A stretch of DNA of 64,000 nt from Spirosoma linguale DSM 74 (GTDB lineage: Bacteria > Bacteroidota > Bacteroidia > Cytophagales > Spirosomataceae), in contig CP001771.1 in NCBI GenBank assembly GCA_000024525.1, forward strand, positions 1-64,000, given 5' to 3'. The notes below the pieces were generated by a model that did no database searches, was not told the DNA's origin, and saw only the letters and a program-made list of their open reading frames with translations. This document shows, piece by piece, positions 34,138-41,568 of this stretch. The stretch's first letter is position 1, and every line of letters begins with the position of its first letter. Made by a program: the position numbers and the translations under genes.

Positions 34138-34704
34138 ATGGCCATTCAGGAACTTCATATCAAAAACATGGTTTGCGACCGCTGCGTGCGGGCGGTTCGG
34201 CAGGAACTCGAACGACAGGGGTACGTGGTTCGCCATATCGAACTGGGCCGGGCGGCTGTGGAAGGAACCCTGATTGAGCTGGCTGTGCTGGAGGAGGGAT
34301 TAGCGGCATTGGGCTTTGAGCTGCTGACCGACCGGAACGCCCGAACCGTTAACCAGATTAAATCACTGATTATCGACCTTATTCAAAGCGGACAGATTGC
34401 GAAGTTGAATATTACCCTGTCTGATTATCTTTCCCAACAACTCGGTAAAGACTACGCCCACCTTAGCCATATTTTTTCGACCACCGAACACATCACTATT
34501 GAGCGGTTTTGGATCATGCAGCGCGTCGAACGGGCCAAAGAATTGTTGAGTTATCGGGAGTTGTCAATTAGTGAAATTGCCACGCAGTTAGGCTATAGCA
34601 GCTTATCCTATCTGTCCAATCAATTCAAACAGGTAACCGGCCTGACCCCCGCTACGTACCGCGACCTGAACGCACCCGACCGTAATCCGCTGGACTGGAT
34701 ATAA
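34138..34704 (+). CDS. HMA-AraC fusion regulator 1 (188 aa)
   Basis: An N-terminal HMA-like fold (residues 1-70) carries the metal-binding motif MVCDRC with Cys13 and Cys16. A C-terminal AraC-type double HTH follows (residues 95-185), with LSISEIATQLGYSSLSYLSNQF and TGLTPATYRD as its second HTH. Copper binding at the CxxC would control DNA binding; this is inference from the domain pairing. It closes the envelope operon, so it may be part of a feedback loop. Two related genes are at 38511 and 59233. Confidence 0.85.
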   Translation: MAIQELHIKNMVCDRCVRAVRQELERQGYVVRHIELGRAAVEGTLIELAVLEEGLAALGFELLTDRNARTVNQIKSLIIDLIQSGQIAKLNITLSDYLSQQLGKDYAHLSHIFSTTEHITIERFWIMQRVERAKELLSYRELSISEIATQLGYSSLSYLSNQFKQVTGLTPATYRDLNAPDRNPLDWI

Positions 34705-34768
34705 AGGGTTCATCTAAAAAAACGGACTGCTCCGGCGGCCCTGCAAATTTGGCACCGGTTAGCTGTAT
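34703..34768 (+). repeat. Left copy of a 65-base inverted repeat
   Basis: This stretch is about 80% identical to the reverse complement of 37993-38059, sharing ATCTAAAAAAACG, GCAAATTTG and CACCGGTTAGCTGTA. It starts at the stop of the HMA-AraC gene. A GC-rich hairpin beside an A-tract would end transcripts on the minus strand, outward from the enclosed segment. Confidence 0.75.
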
Positions 34769-35051
34769 GAATTTGGTATCAATCACGACGGAGTGTATTC
34801 AATGCTCGTTCGGTCCGGAGTCAATTTCACAAAAATTAAGTTATGCCTACCCCACCACCACTAAAAAATTAGATCAACATAGCTGGTCTATTTTACGTCT
34901 ATTCACACTATAAGGAAAATCCAATGGCTTCCCTTGAGGAAGTAAATGTAAGGTGTATTCTTTGTTTTTGACAGTTTAGACACACTTGTCTGTGATTAAT
35001 TCTGTGCGTTGATAGTGGTTTATGCTTAGAATTTATAGTAAACATTTATTT
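34769..35051. other. Gene-free stretch
   Basis: These 283 bases are AT-rich and hold no reading frame I can support. There is no copper operator of the type seen elsewhere in the island. Confidence 0.5.
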
Positions 35052-35531
35052 ATGAAAAAAGTGGTTTTGCTGTTTACTTTCCTCTTGATGGACTTACCCG
35101 TATTTAGTCAGTTGTTGCGAGCAATCAACCCCAAAAGACGTATCTCTTCGGTCTATTATTCAGGGGATCAAGTGCAAATCCGGTTTCGGAATTCAACGCT
35201 TGGCAGTGACATCTATTCGGGGCAAATCATCGGCATTACGCGAGACTCCGTTGACCTTAGCCTTTCTTCAGTGGCAAATCAAAAAATAGCCGTTAGCCAG
35301 ATCATGGGTTTACGAAGGCGACCCAGCTTGCTGTCCAGTGTAGCAGCGGGATTGGCTATTGGAGCCACCATTATTACCCTCATTGACAAAAGAGACCCTT
35401 CATCGGCACCCCGTATTGGCCTTAGTTTAGTGATTGGAGCCGGGGTGGGAGTAGGGTATTGGCAAGTCTACAGCCATCGGAAACGAATTCGGCAGGAGGT
35501 GAGTAAAGGGTGGTCTTTTCAGATTCGGTAG
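35052..35531 (+). CDS. Secreted/membrane hypothetical protein (159 aa)
   Basis: The ATG at 35052 gives a clean signal peptide (KKVVLLFTFLLMDLPVFSQ). A small beta domain follows, then a glycine-rich hydrophobic segment (SVAAGLAIGATIITLI and GLSLVIGAGVGVGYW), probably a membrane hairpin, and a basic tail. I do not recognise it. It lies in the segment bounded by the inverted repeats. Confidence 0.6.
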   Translation: MKKVVLLFTFLLMDLPVFSQLLRAINPKRRISSVYYSGDQVQIRFRNSTLGSDIYSGQIIGITRDSVDLSLSSVANQKIAVSQIMGLRRRPSLLSSVAAGLAIGATIITLIDKRDPSSAPRIGLSLVIGAGVGVGYWQVYSHRKRIRQEVSKGWSFQIR

Positions 35532-35544
35532 AACGTCCCTATTA

Positions 35545-35613
35545 TCTACGCAAGCCTGTCAAAAATGCGCCGATGCCTGTCATCAACACTATGAACGGTT
35601 AACCCAAGCTTAG
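35545..35613 (+). pseudogene. C-terminal remnant of a DUF326/Csp-like copper-binding protein
   Basis: Twenty-two codons read STQACQKCADACHQHYERL and end at TAG. The C-x2-C-x3-C pattern and composition match the last helix of the copper-binding bundle family found intact at 26208. There is no start codon and nothing similar upstream, so this is the tail of a deleted gene. The call rests on a short stretch. Confidence 0.5.
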
Positions 35614-35627
35614 AAAGCTTTAGTTGA

Positions 35628-35682
35628 TTCAACCGTAAAAGAGGCCAATCACGCATTGTAATTGGCCTTTTTTACGGTTGAA
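35628..35682 (+). terminator. Strong terminator
   Basis: A long hairpin pairs TTCAACCGTAAAA with TTTTACGGTTGAA and, inside, GGCCAAT with ATTGGCC, with a T-run in the right arm. It follows the Csp-like remnant and was probably that gene's terminator. Confidence 0.85.
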
Positions 35683-35732
35683 CTTTGTTTTTTTTAGCCC
35701 GCAAGCAACGTTTTTTTTCTTATTGCGTACAG

Positions 35733-35776
35733 GGGTTCTCGTTGCAAATGCGGGGCCGCATTTGCAACGAGAACCC
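35733..35776. repeat. Perfect 21-base inverted repeat with 2-base loop
   Basis: Arms at 35733-35753 and 35756-35776 are exact complements; the left arm starts GGGTTCTCGTTGCAAATG. Such a compact perfect hairpin could be an integration target or a folded recombination site. No T-run follows, so it is a poor terminator. Confidence 0.85.
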
Positions 35777-35873
35777 TATTGACAATCAATGTATTTGATA
35801 ATTAGGGCCGTCCAAGTGACAGATATTGCACGAAACGGCAAACACACCCAATGGTGTTAATAATCCCACGTTC

Positions 35874-36167
35874 TTACTCTCCGAAGAGACCAAGTATCAC
35901 GCCAACGATACCAAACAGTAAGACAAACAAACCAATAAAACCAACCGTGCCGTTTAATTGACGGCCACTACCCGATAGTATCAACAGTACACCCCCCAGT
36001 AACAGAACAAGGCCGCCAATCAAACGTACCCGTTTAGCAATCATTGCCTTTTCTGGCTTGCTGGGTGCCAGATGCCGACCAATTTTTTTGTTTACTTTTC
36101 TGAGCATCAATCCTTCAACAAGAGTCGCTTTGTGTGGGGGGTGAGTTGCTGTCGGTTTGAGCGATTC
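35874..36167 (-). pseudogene. 3' part of a gene interrupted by an IS110-type element
   Basis: The frame is open from just inside the IS junction (stop codon at 36168-36170) and reads KATLVEGLMLRKVNKKIG, then LAPSKPEKAM, then two hydrophobic helices (LIGGLVLLLGGVLLILSG, GFIGLFVLLFGIVGVILG). Linkers and tails like this follow SCSRP-x-AYFQ N-termini in a Bacteroidota membrane lipoprotein family. The matching N-terminal part is at 37405-37764 on the other side of the transposase. If translated alone it would be a 78-residue membrane protein from 36110. Confidence 0.6.
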
Positions 36168-36204
36168 CTATGAACAAAACAAGCCTTGTTAACTAAAAAT
36201 TATT

Positions 36205-37209
36205 CTATTTCTCAAATGCCACCGTGTAGGCCGTTCTTCTTTCCATGACGGCTACCATCCGATGGACTAATTTATTACGGATCGCGTTGTAAACACTCAT
36301 CTTGCGCTTCCCGGCCGCTACTTTCCGCTCAAAATAATCTCTCAATTCCCCTTTTGCTTTTACGGCGGCCAAGGCAGCCATATGCAGTAGATGTTTCAAT
36401 TTGGTATTCGCCATTCGACTGACCTTCGTTCGGCCCCTCACCGAAGTGCCGGACTCATAGGCGAAAGGTGCAACTCCAGCATAGCTGGCCAGTTTTTTGG
36501 CATCCGTAAAGCGAGTAAAATTGCCCGTAAAGATGAGCATAAACAAGGCCGTTTGTCGACCCACTCCCGGTATGCTCATCAGTAAATCCATATTCGATTT
36601 CAACTCGGGGGAGGCCTTGATGTGACCCTCAATTTGTGCCTCTACCAGCTTGATCTGTTTTTGTAAGGCAACTAAAGCTACCTCACTGGTCTGCTGATGT
36701 AGCTTCAGTTCTGCTAAAAGGCCCATTGCCTGGTAATCCTGACTTAAATCCGTGAATGCTTTAGCCATCTCCATTAACCTTTCCCGTTGCTGGGCAAGCT
36801 GGCGAACAGTAGCTAACACTTTGTCAGTCAGCTTAAATAGACTCTGATCACGCTGATGGCGGATACAGTATTTAGCAATCAAACGGGCATCAGCTTTGTC
36901 GGTTTTCCCCCGCGTTAAGCCTAGTGAGCGTTTAATATGAACCGCTGATTGCAGCCATAAATTAGCGCCGATAGGATAAAAGAAGTTGATCATTGGCTGG
37001 CAATATATCCCCGTGTGTTCCATACAGAACAGCGTTGTTTCCAGTCCGAAGTGGGGTAGCTTAATGAGTTGTTTGAGCAAGGCTTCCATTCCCGCTTTGG
37101 TGTTGGGTATGGAGAGTTCGAGTTGACGTTTTTCCTGTGCATCAATGACACAAACTGCATTCGTTTTCTTGCCAATATCAGCGCCGATAAAGTAATTGTA
37201 AGTGATCAT
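36205..37209 (-). CDS. IS110-family transposase (334 aa)
   Basis: The N-terminal RuvC-like DEDD domain begins FIGADIGKKTNAVCVID with the first Asp at residue 10 and DKADARLIAKYC-type residues near 100. The C-terminal Transposase_20 domain has MSIPGVGRQTALFM and LASYAGVAPFAYESG, then the serine-containing SGTSVRGRTKVSR. These enzymes are guided by a bridge RNA. The gene is full length, so the element may still be active. Confidence 0.92.
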   Translation of the reverse strand: MITYNYFIGADIGKKTNAVCVIDAQEKRQLELSIPNTKAGMEALLKQLIKLPHFGLETTLFCMEHTGIYCQPMINFFYPIGANLWLQSAVHIKRSLGLTRGKTDKADARLIAKYCIRHQRDQSLFKLTDKVLATVRQLAQQRERLMEMAKAFTDLSQDYQAMGLLAELKLHQQTSEVALVALQKQIKLVEAQIEGHIKASPELKSNMDLLMSIPGVGRQTALFMLIFTGNFTRFTDAKKLASYAGVAPFAYESGTSVRGRTKVSRMANTKLKHLLHMAALAAVKAKGELRDYFERKVAAGKRKMSVYNAIRNKLVHRMVAVMERRTAYTVAFEK

Positions 37210-37400
37210 GGTTTTTCAGATTTACGTTACAGACTAACACTAAGCAGACTGGCGAACGAAACTGTGATAGTAGGCCTAGTGCCTCAATTCCTATAAGTTC
37301 CCTGTTCTGCATTCAACGGGTAGCGGGGTCTGTATCGCATCGATAGGCCTATAACCTGGTTTAAAGATTAGCTCGCCCCGCTACCTATTGAAAGGTCTTG
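37210..37400 (-). ncRNA. Candidate bridge RNA region of the IS110 element
   Basis: This gene-free stretch directly upstream of the transposase start can fold: GGTAGCGGGG (37319-37328) and CCCCGCTACC (37376-37385) pair perfectly around a 47-base internal region. IS110-group elements encode their bridge RNA in the upstream non-coding end. The assignment depends on family knowledge and one stem. Confidence 0.4.
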
Positions 37401-37404
37401 ATTT

Positions 37405-37764
37405 TTAGTGACAAAGGCCAGCCATGAATCTGGGTTTTGTCTCAGCAGCGAACCTAACAGTTTGGAGAGTTAACAAATACGTTACCCGGATCATACGTTC
37501 GTTCAGCTTTGTGGCTGTTGCCATTTTGCCCCCATTTGGGAGATGGGCTTCAATTTGTACAGGGGCCGACTCAACCTGCATTCGAGTCTCTATCGGTGTT
37601 GCAGCGGCCTGTACAGGAGTTGCTAGGACCACTGGTTGTGTTTTAGGCGTAGCAAACGACGACGACGCTTCTCGCTGAAAATAGGCAATTGGACGGCTGC
37701 AAGAAGAATAAATAGCAACTCCAATCAGAACCGCGCAAATTTTTTGAGTGGATGTAGTGGTCAT
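37405..37764 (-). pseudogene. 5' part of the lipoprotein gene interrupted by the IS110 element
   Basis: The protein starts with a short signal and the lipobox-like YSSCSRPIAYFQ (Cys22), then a Pro/Ala/Gln-rich region and KLNERMIRV. The last 15-20 residues before the stop are probably encoded by the IS end. The membrane-spanning remainder of the same gene is at 35874-36167. The intact product would be an envelope lipoprotein of unknown function. Confidence 0.6.
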
Positions 37765-37992
37765 TAATTTGATTATATTGGATAGTTTGGCAGAAAAGTA
37801 CTTTTTTCACGGTCCGCCGTTGCAGTCGTTTGAACGGCCCTCGTTACTTAACTATCTCATTTACTCTTGCTTACGGTTCAAAAAATTGGTGTCATAAAGC
37901 GAAGACGAGAAAAATTATTGAACCTATCATCTGGCTCTAATTTTTGCCATAAGTTGAACACCAAACTTTTTAAAAGTTTAGTGTTCAGAAAG

Positions 37993-38059
37993 GTACAGCT
38001 AACCGGTGACAAATTTGCCGGACCGCTCCGGCGGTTCGTTTTTTTAGATAAACCCATAA
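37993..38059 (-). repeat. Right copy of the 65-base inverted repeat
   Basis: This is the inverted partner of 34703-34768. Here the hairpin GACCGC/GCGGTT is followed by a T-run on the plus strand, so it would stop transcripts leaving the segment to the right. The surrounding 370 bases (37765-38134) hold no gene. Confidence 0.75.
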
Positions 38060-38081
38060 AGGGTCGAAATAATCTGTTACG

Positions 38082-38117
38082 AACGCGGCCTGGTCAAGTG
38101 CTTGACCGGGCCGCGTT
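38082..38117. terminator. GC-rich hairpin downstream of the Met/His-rich peptide gene
   Basis: AACGCGGCC-GGTCAAG pairs with CTTGACC-GGCCGCGTT around a TG loop with one mismatch. It lies 18 bases beyond the minus-strand stop at 38135. There is no T-run on either side, so it may act as an RNA end-stabiliser as well. Confidence 0.55.
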
Positions 38118-38134
38118 GTCTGGGTGCGTGAGTA

Positions 38135-38317
38135 TCAGGAATCTTTCTTCATCTTCATTTTACTGTGGTCCATCTTACTATGGTCCATTTTGCTGTGATC
38201 CATCTTTTTGGCCGCCTTAGCCTGTTTTTTGGCCGCTTTTGCGGGTTTCTGGGTTTGGGCGAAACTTGCGCCAACTAACAGCAGCGAAAGCGTAAGGGCA
38301 ATGATTGTCTTTTTCAT
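38135..38317 (-). CDS. Secreted Met/His-rich copper-binding peptide (60 aa)
   Basis: A signal peptide (residues 1-21, ending SFAQ) is followed by a Lys/Ala linker and three MDHSK repeats ending in MKMKKDS. Met and His in this pattern bind Cu(I)/Ag(I), as in the SilE/PcoE group, though no homology is claimed. The mature peptide is about 39 residues and would act as a periplasmic copper sponge. Similar MDHSKM motifs occur in the ATPase at 56614. Confidence 0.75.
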   Translation of the reverse strand: MKKTIIALTLSLLLVGASFAQTQKPAKAAKKQAKAAKKMDHSKMDHSKMDHSKMKMKKDS

Positions 38318-38426
38318 GGTAAAGTCGTTAAAAGAAATGGTTGTTTCTACCTGTTTAGAACCTTGCTCTAACGCGGTTGTTCAACGGTAGAGTTGTAAAA
38401 TTTTTGGATTAGTTCATTTCGCAAAA

Positions 38427-38485
38427 AACTGTAAAGAGAGGCCAAAATTTTGTAGAACAAAAGCCGGTTCGTTTCCCCATTTTTG
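38427..38485 (+). promoter_or_regulatory. Copper operator/promoter (site I, degenerate)
   Basis: Half-sites AACTGTAA (38427-38434) and TTTTGTAG (38448-38455) are 21 bases apart. A -7-like CATTTTTG is at 38478-38485, 22 bases after the second. It precedes HMA-AraC gene 2. Confidence 0.55.
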
Positions 38486-38510
38486 TTCGATGAACAGGGA
38501 GAGAAGATAT

Positions 38511-39101
38511 ATGAACAGCGGCCTGACTATCGTGCCGGTTAAAGGGCTGACCAACATAGGGTTGGTGGAGCGTATTCGTCACGAACTTTCGGAAGCCGGG
38601 TTTCGGGTCACCGCCATTCGTCCGGGACGAATTACGCTGCAGCAAACGGGGTCGTGGCTCAACCTGGAGCCACTGCTTGGTGCCTGGGGAGTTTTTCTGC
38701 TGGATGAGCGGGAACAGCAGGTAATCGAACACGCCAAAAACGGGTTAGCCAATAGCCTGGCCCAACGGTCGCTGCCGCTTCGCAGCCTGCTGAAACACCT
38801 CCGCGAACAGACCCGTTGCCCCTATGAACAGCTTAACGATTTATTTCTGGCGACCGAAGGCATGACATTCGGTCGGTACGTCGTGTTGCAACGCTTAGAC
38901 AAGGTCATTGAACGGCTCACGTACTCCAACGCAACGATAACCGAAATAGCTCGGCAAACCGGCTATCGGAACGAAGCCCATCTAATCAGGCACTTAGATG
39001 CCGAGCGAGGCTTGCCACCCGCCCATTTTTTGGCTCTCCGGGACACCCGAATGGGCCAGGAGCCGCACAGGTTGGTTATGGCTCCCGTTGGGATAAACTA
39101 A
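38511..39101 (+). CDS. HMA-AraC-like regulator 2, metal site lost (196 aa)
   Basis: The layout matches the HMA-AraC proteins at 34138 and 59233: an N-terminal HMA-like fold, a linker and an AraC-type HTH pair with ATITEIARQTGYRNEAHLIRHL. In the HMA part the CxxC is replaced: the aligned segment reads GLTNIGLVERI, with Asn and Leu in place of the two cysteines. I use the ATG at 38511; the ATG at 38490 lies almost at the predicted transcription start. It may act without metal, or dimerise with the other two. Confidence 0.75.
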   Translation: MNSGLTIVPVKGLTNIGLVERIRHELSEAGFRVTAIRPGRITLQQTGSWLNLEPLLGAWGVFLLDEREQQVIEHAKNGLANSLAQRSLPLRSLLKHLREQTRCPYEQLNDLFLATEGMTFGRYVVLQRLDKVIERLTYSNATITEIARQTGYRNEAHLIRHLDAERGLPPAHFLALRDTRMGQEPHRLVMAPVGIN

Positions 39102-39112
39102 AGATGGACAGA

Positions 39113-39171
39113 TTTTACAAGCCCTGCCCGAAATTGTGTAACGCATCCGGGTTGCGAATGGCAGACCTTTG
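39113..39171 (+). promoter_or_regulatory. Copper operator/promoter (site A)
   Basis: Half-sites TTTTACAA (39113-39120) and TTGTGTAA (39134-39141) are 21 bases apart. GACCTTTG at 39164-39171 is the -7-like box, 22 bases after. The site is nearly identical to site B before copA, including the following CGC-TCCGGG. Confidence 0.78.
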
Positions 39172-39202
39172 TCCGCAGTTCACCCGATAATTCGTGAAAC
39201 AA

Positions 39203-39433
39203 ATGGAAACCACAACACAATCTGCAATTCAGTTTAAAACGAACATTAAGTGTGGCGGCTGTGTCGCTACCGTTACCCCATTTTTAGACAAAACGGTTGG
39301 TGCCCAGCATTGGCAGGTCGATACGGCCAACCCCGATAAAGTGCTGACGGTACAGGCTGATGGCGTATTGGCCGAGCAGGTACAGCAGGCGGTGCAGCAG
39401 GCCGGTTACAAAGCCGAATTGTTAAATAAGTGA
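39203..39433 (+). CDS. Copper chaperone, HMA domain, CopZ-like (76 aa)
   Basis: A single heavy-metal-associated domain with Cys17 and Cys20 in KCGGCVATVTPFL. It would carry Cu(I) in the cytosol to the P-type ATPases or regulators. I use the ATG at 39203 by comparison with the paralogue at 62241, which also begins MET; a GTG at 39194 is in frame. It has its own copper operator (site A). Confidence 0.85.
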   Translation: METTTQSAIQFKTNIKCGGCVATVTPFLDKTVGAQHWQVDTANPDKVLTVQADGVLAEQVQQAVQQAGYKAELLNK

Positions 39434-39533
39434 CCTTTTGTTTAAAGCTGGTTGATGTCTGATATAGAACCCTGGACACCAACCAGCTTTAGCCAACGGA
39501 TAGATGTGTTCATTTCGGTTAGAATCCCGATTA

Positions 39534-39593
39534 TTTTATAATAAACTGGCGCTAATCTTATAACTCAGCCTGTTCGGTTTTGCACTACTTTTG
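39534..39593 (+). promoter_or_regulatory. Copper operator/promoter (site H)
   Basis: Half-sites TTTTATAA (39534-39541) and TCTTATAA (39556-39563) are 22 bases apart. A perfect -7 box TACTTTTG is at 39586-39593, 22 bases after. It precedes the cysteine-rich gene and the efflux operon. Confidence 0.8.
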
Positions 39594-39626
39594 TGCTAAA
39601 TCGATTTCATTAAAAAACGGTGATTG

Positions 39627-40037
39627 GTGCGAACAATTAAAAACATAGGGTTGGTAAGTTGGGTACTCTGGTTAACGCTGGTACTCAGTGGCTTCCGGCC
39701 TGTTGGCGAACGCACCTGCCATAGTCAATCCGCCTGCACCTGTTGCTGTTCGGCTGGTCATTCGACCAACGCTGCTGGTAGCCCAAAATCTGCCGCATCC
39801 TGCGCGCCTAAAGCCTGCTCGTCAACGGTGAACCCGGCTGATGTTTCGGTTCGGGTATCGGTGGCACCCGCTCAGGATGTTCTCAATGATCAGCCTTCGC
39901 TGGTACGGGTCTATCATCAGTGGCTCCGCTCTCTGCTGGTAGCCAGCCATGATGCAGCTACGCGCCCGTCGCACAGCTACGATTCCCCCCCCTTCGAGCG
40001 CGATGTGTTTCTGCGTCTGCGTACTCTGCTTATCTGA
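39627..40037 (+). CDS. Cysteine-rich secreted protein at the head of the efflux operon (136 aa)
   Basis: A membrane/signal segment (residues 7-22) precedes a Cys-rich stretch (CHSQSACTCCCSAGH and following CAPKACS). The rest is polar. The start is the GTG at 39627 (a TTG lies one codon upstream). The cysteines could bind Cu(I) outside the cytosol. I do not recognise the family. It leads the CusA-CusC-CusB-type genes after a 116-base gap. Confidence 0.6.
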   Translation: MRTIKNIGLVSWVLWLTLVLSGFRPVGERTCHSQSACTCCCSAGHSTNAAGSPKSAASCAPKACSSTVNPADVSVRVSVAPAQDVLNDQPSLVRVYHQWLRSLLVASHDAATRPSHSYDSPPFERDVFLRLRTLLI

Positions 40038-40153
40038 ATTTATTGGTTTTTCTATCAACTCATTGACTGAGCGGGGCTTTATTGGGCCATTTCGCCGGTT
40101 GCTGAGTTATTCTGTTATATACTGTTTGCTTATCGCTTAACCATTCTACCCCA

Positions 40154-41563
40154 ATGATTGAGGGCTTAATTAAATTCTCCATACGCAACCGATTCATCGT
40201 CCTGCTGATTGCAGCCGGGCTGTTTGGATGGGGGGTGTACTCCGTCAGAACGAGTAAGATTGATGCAATTCCCGATCTGTCGGAGAATCAGGTCATTGTC
40301 TTTACCGAATGGATGGGCCGCTCTCCGCAGCTCATCGAAGACCAGATTACCTACCCATTGGTAACGAACCTCCAGGGTCTTCCGCAGGTGAAATACGTGC
40401 GGGGTACGTCGATGTTCGGCATGAGTTTCGTCTATGTCATTTTCAACGACGACACGGAGGTGTATTGGGCCAGGGAGCGGGTACTGGAACGGCTCAACTA
40501 TGCGGCCCGGCTGCTGCCGGGGGGCGTTTCGCCCACGCTTGGCCCCGATGGAACAGGTGTGGGCCATATTCTGTGGTACACGTTGGACGCGCCCGGCATG
40601 GACCTCGGCGAACAGCGGGCCGTACAGGACTGGTACGTCAAGTTTGGGTTGCAGAACGTACCGGGCGTGGCCGAAATCGCGTCGTTCGGTGGGTTTCAAA
40701 AGCAGTACCAGGTGACGCTGGACCCCAACAAACTGACCTACTATGGTTTGTCCGTACCGCAGGTGATCGGGGCGATCCGGTCCAATAACAACGAAGCCGG
40801 GGGCCGCAAGTTTGAACTCAGCGGCATCGGCTACATCATCAAAACAACGGGCTATCTGCAATCGGTCGAGCAAATCCAGAACATCCCGCTCAAGACCATC
40901 AGTAGCGTCCCCGTGCGCGTGGCCGACGTAGCGACGGTTCAGATGACGGGCGAAACCCGGCTGGGCATCTTCGATCTGAACGGGCAGGGTGAGGCTGTGG
41001 GCGGTATTGTGGTGATGCGCTACGGCGAGAACGCCGACGAGGTGATTGGCAACGTTAAAAAGAAGATGGAAGAGGTCGCTAAGGGACTGCCCGAAGGCGT
41101 AACGTTCAACATCGTCTATGACCGCAGCGGGCTGATTCAGGAATCGGTTGCGTCCATCACCCATACACTCATTGAAGAAATGATTGTGGTGTCGCTGGTG
41201 GTGATTCTGTTCCTGTTGCACTGGCGGTCGGCCATCAGCATCATTATTCAGATTCCGATCACCATCGCCACGAGCTTTATCCTGCTCAACGCCTTCGACA
41301 TCTCCTCCAACATCATGTCCCTGACGGGCATCGCGCTGGCTATCGGGGTAATCGTCGATAACGGCATTATCATGGCCGAAAATGCCTATAAAAACTTAGC
41401 GACCCGGCAGGCTGAGTTAACGGCAGAACAGGATGGGAAACAATCGGGTACGGTATCGGCTACGAATGGCAACGGACAAGGGGAGTATATTAATGGGCAG
41501 TCGGACCCCGGATCGTCGCTCCGGCGCACCGGCCCGGTTAAACCAACCCCGCAAACGCGCTAA
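40154..41563 (+). CDS. cusA: CusA/CzcA-type heavy-metal RND efflux pump, N-terminal part (469 aa)
   Basis: This is the first part of an inner-membrane RND pump: TM1 near residues 14-30, the porter segments with DAIPDLSENQVIVFTEW, and TM2-TM4 including GIALAIGVIVDNGIIMAENAY with the proton-relay Asp. The frame then runs into a linker and stops at TAA (41561-41563). The rest of the pump continues in another frame from about 41569. Intact homologues are a single chain of about 1,000 or more residues. The break lies in the cytosolic loop between TM4 and TM5. Confidence 0.85.
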   Translation: MIEGLIKFSIRNRFIVLLIAAGLFGWGVYSVRTSKIDAIPDLSENQVIVFTEWMGRSPQLIEDQITYPLVTNLQGLPQVKYVRGTSMFGMSFVYVIFNDDTEVYWARERVLERLNYAARLLPGGVSPTLGPDGTGVGHILWYTLDAPGMDLGEQRAVQDWYVKFGLQNVPGVAEIASFGGFQKQYQVTLDPNKLTYYGLSVPQVIGAIRSNNNEAGGRKFELSGIGYIIKTTGYLQSVEQIQNIPLKTISSVPVRVADVATVQMTGETRLGIFDLNGQGEAVGGIVVMRYGENADEVIGNVKKKMEEVAKGLPEGVTFNIVYDRSGLIQESVASITHTLIEEMIVVSLVVILFLLHWRSAISIIIQIPITIATSFILLNAFDISSNIMSLTGIALAIGVIVDNGIIMAENAYKNLATRQAELTAEQDGKQSGTVSATNGNGQGEYINGQSDPGSSLRRTGPVKPTPQTR

Positions 41564-41568
41564 TATCA

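Larger units (their letters stand above)
36168..37470 (-). mobile_element. IS110-family insertion sequence (ends approximate)
   Basis: The limits are set by where the two halves of the interrupted gene stop making sense: about 36168 on the left and between 37405 and 37475 on the right. That gives about 1.3 kb, normal for IS110 elements. No inverted termini or target duplication are expected for this family and none are seen. Confidence 0.65.

Noticed and set aside
38318..38426. A minus-strand copper operator for the Met/His-rich peptide gene
   Set aside because: One possible half-site (TTGTAAAA at 38393) is present but no second one at 21 or 22 bases and no -7 box on the minus strand.
40166..41221. 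Long open frame (351 codons) on the minus strand opposite cusA
   Set aside because: It is an antisense shadow of a well-supported RND pump gene; its composition is His/Arg-rich and shows no domain.
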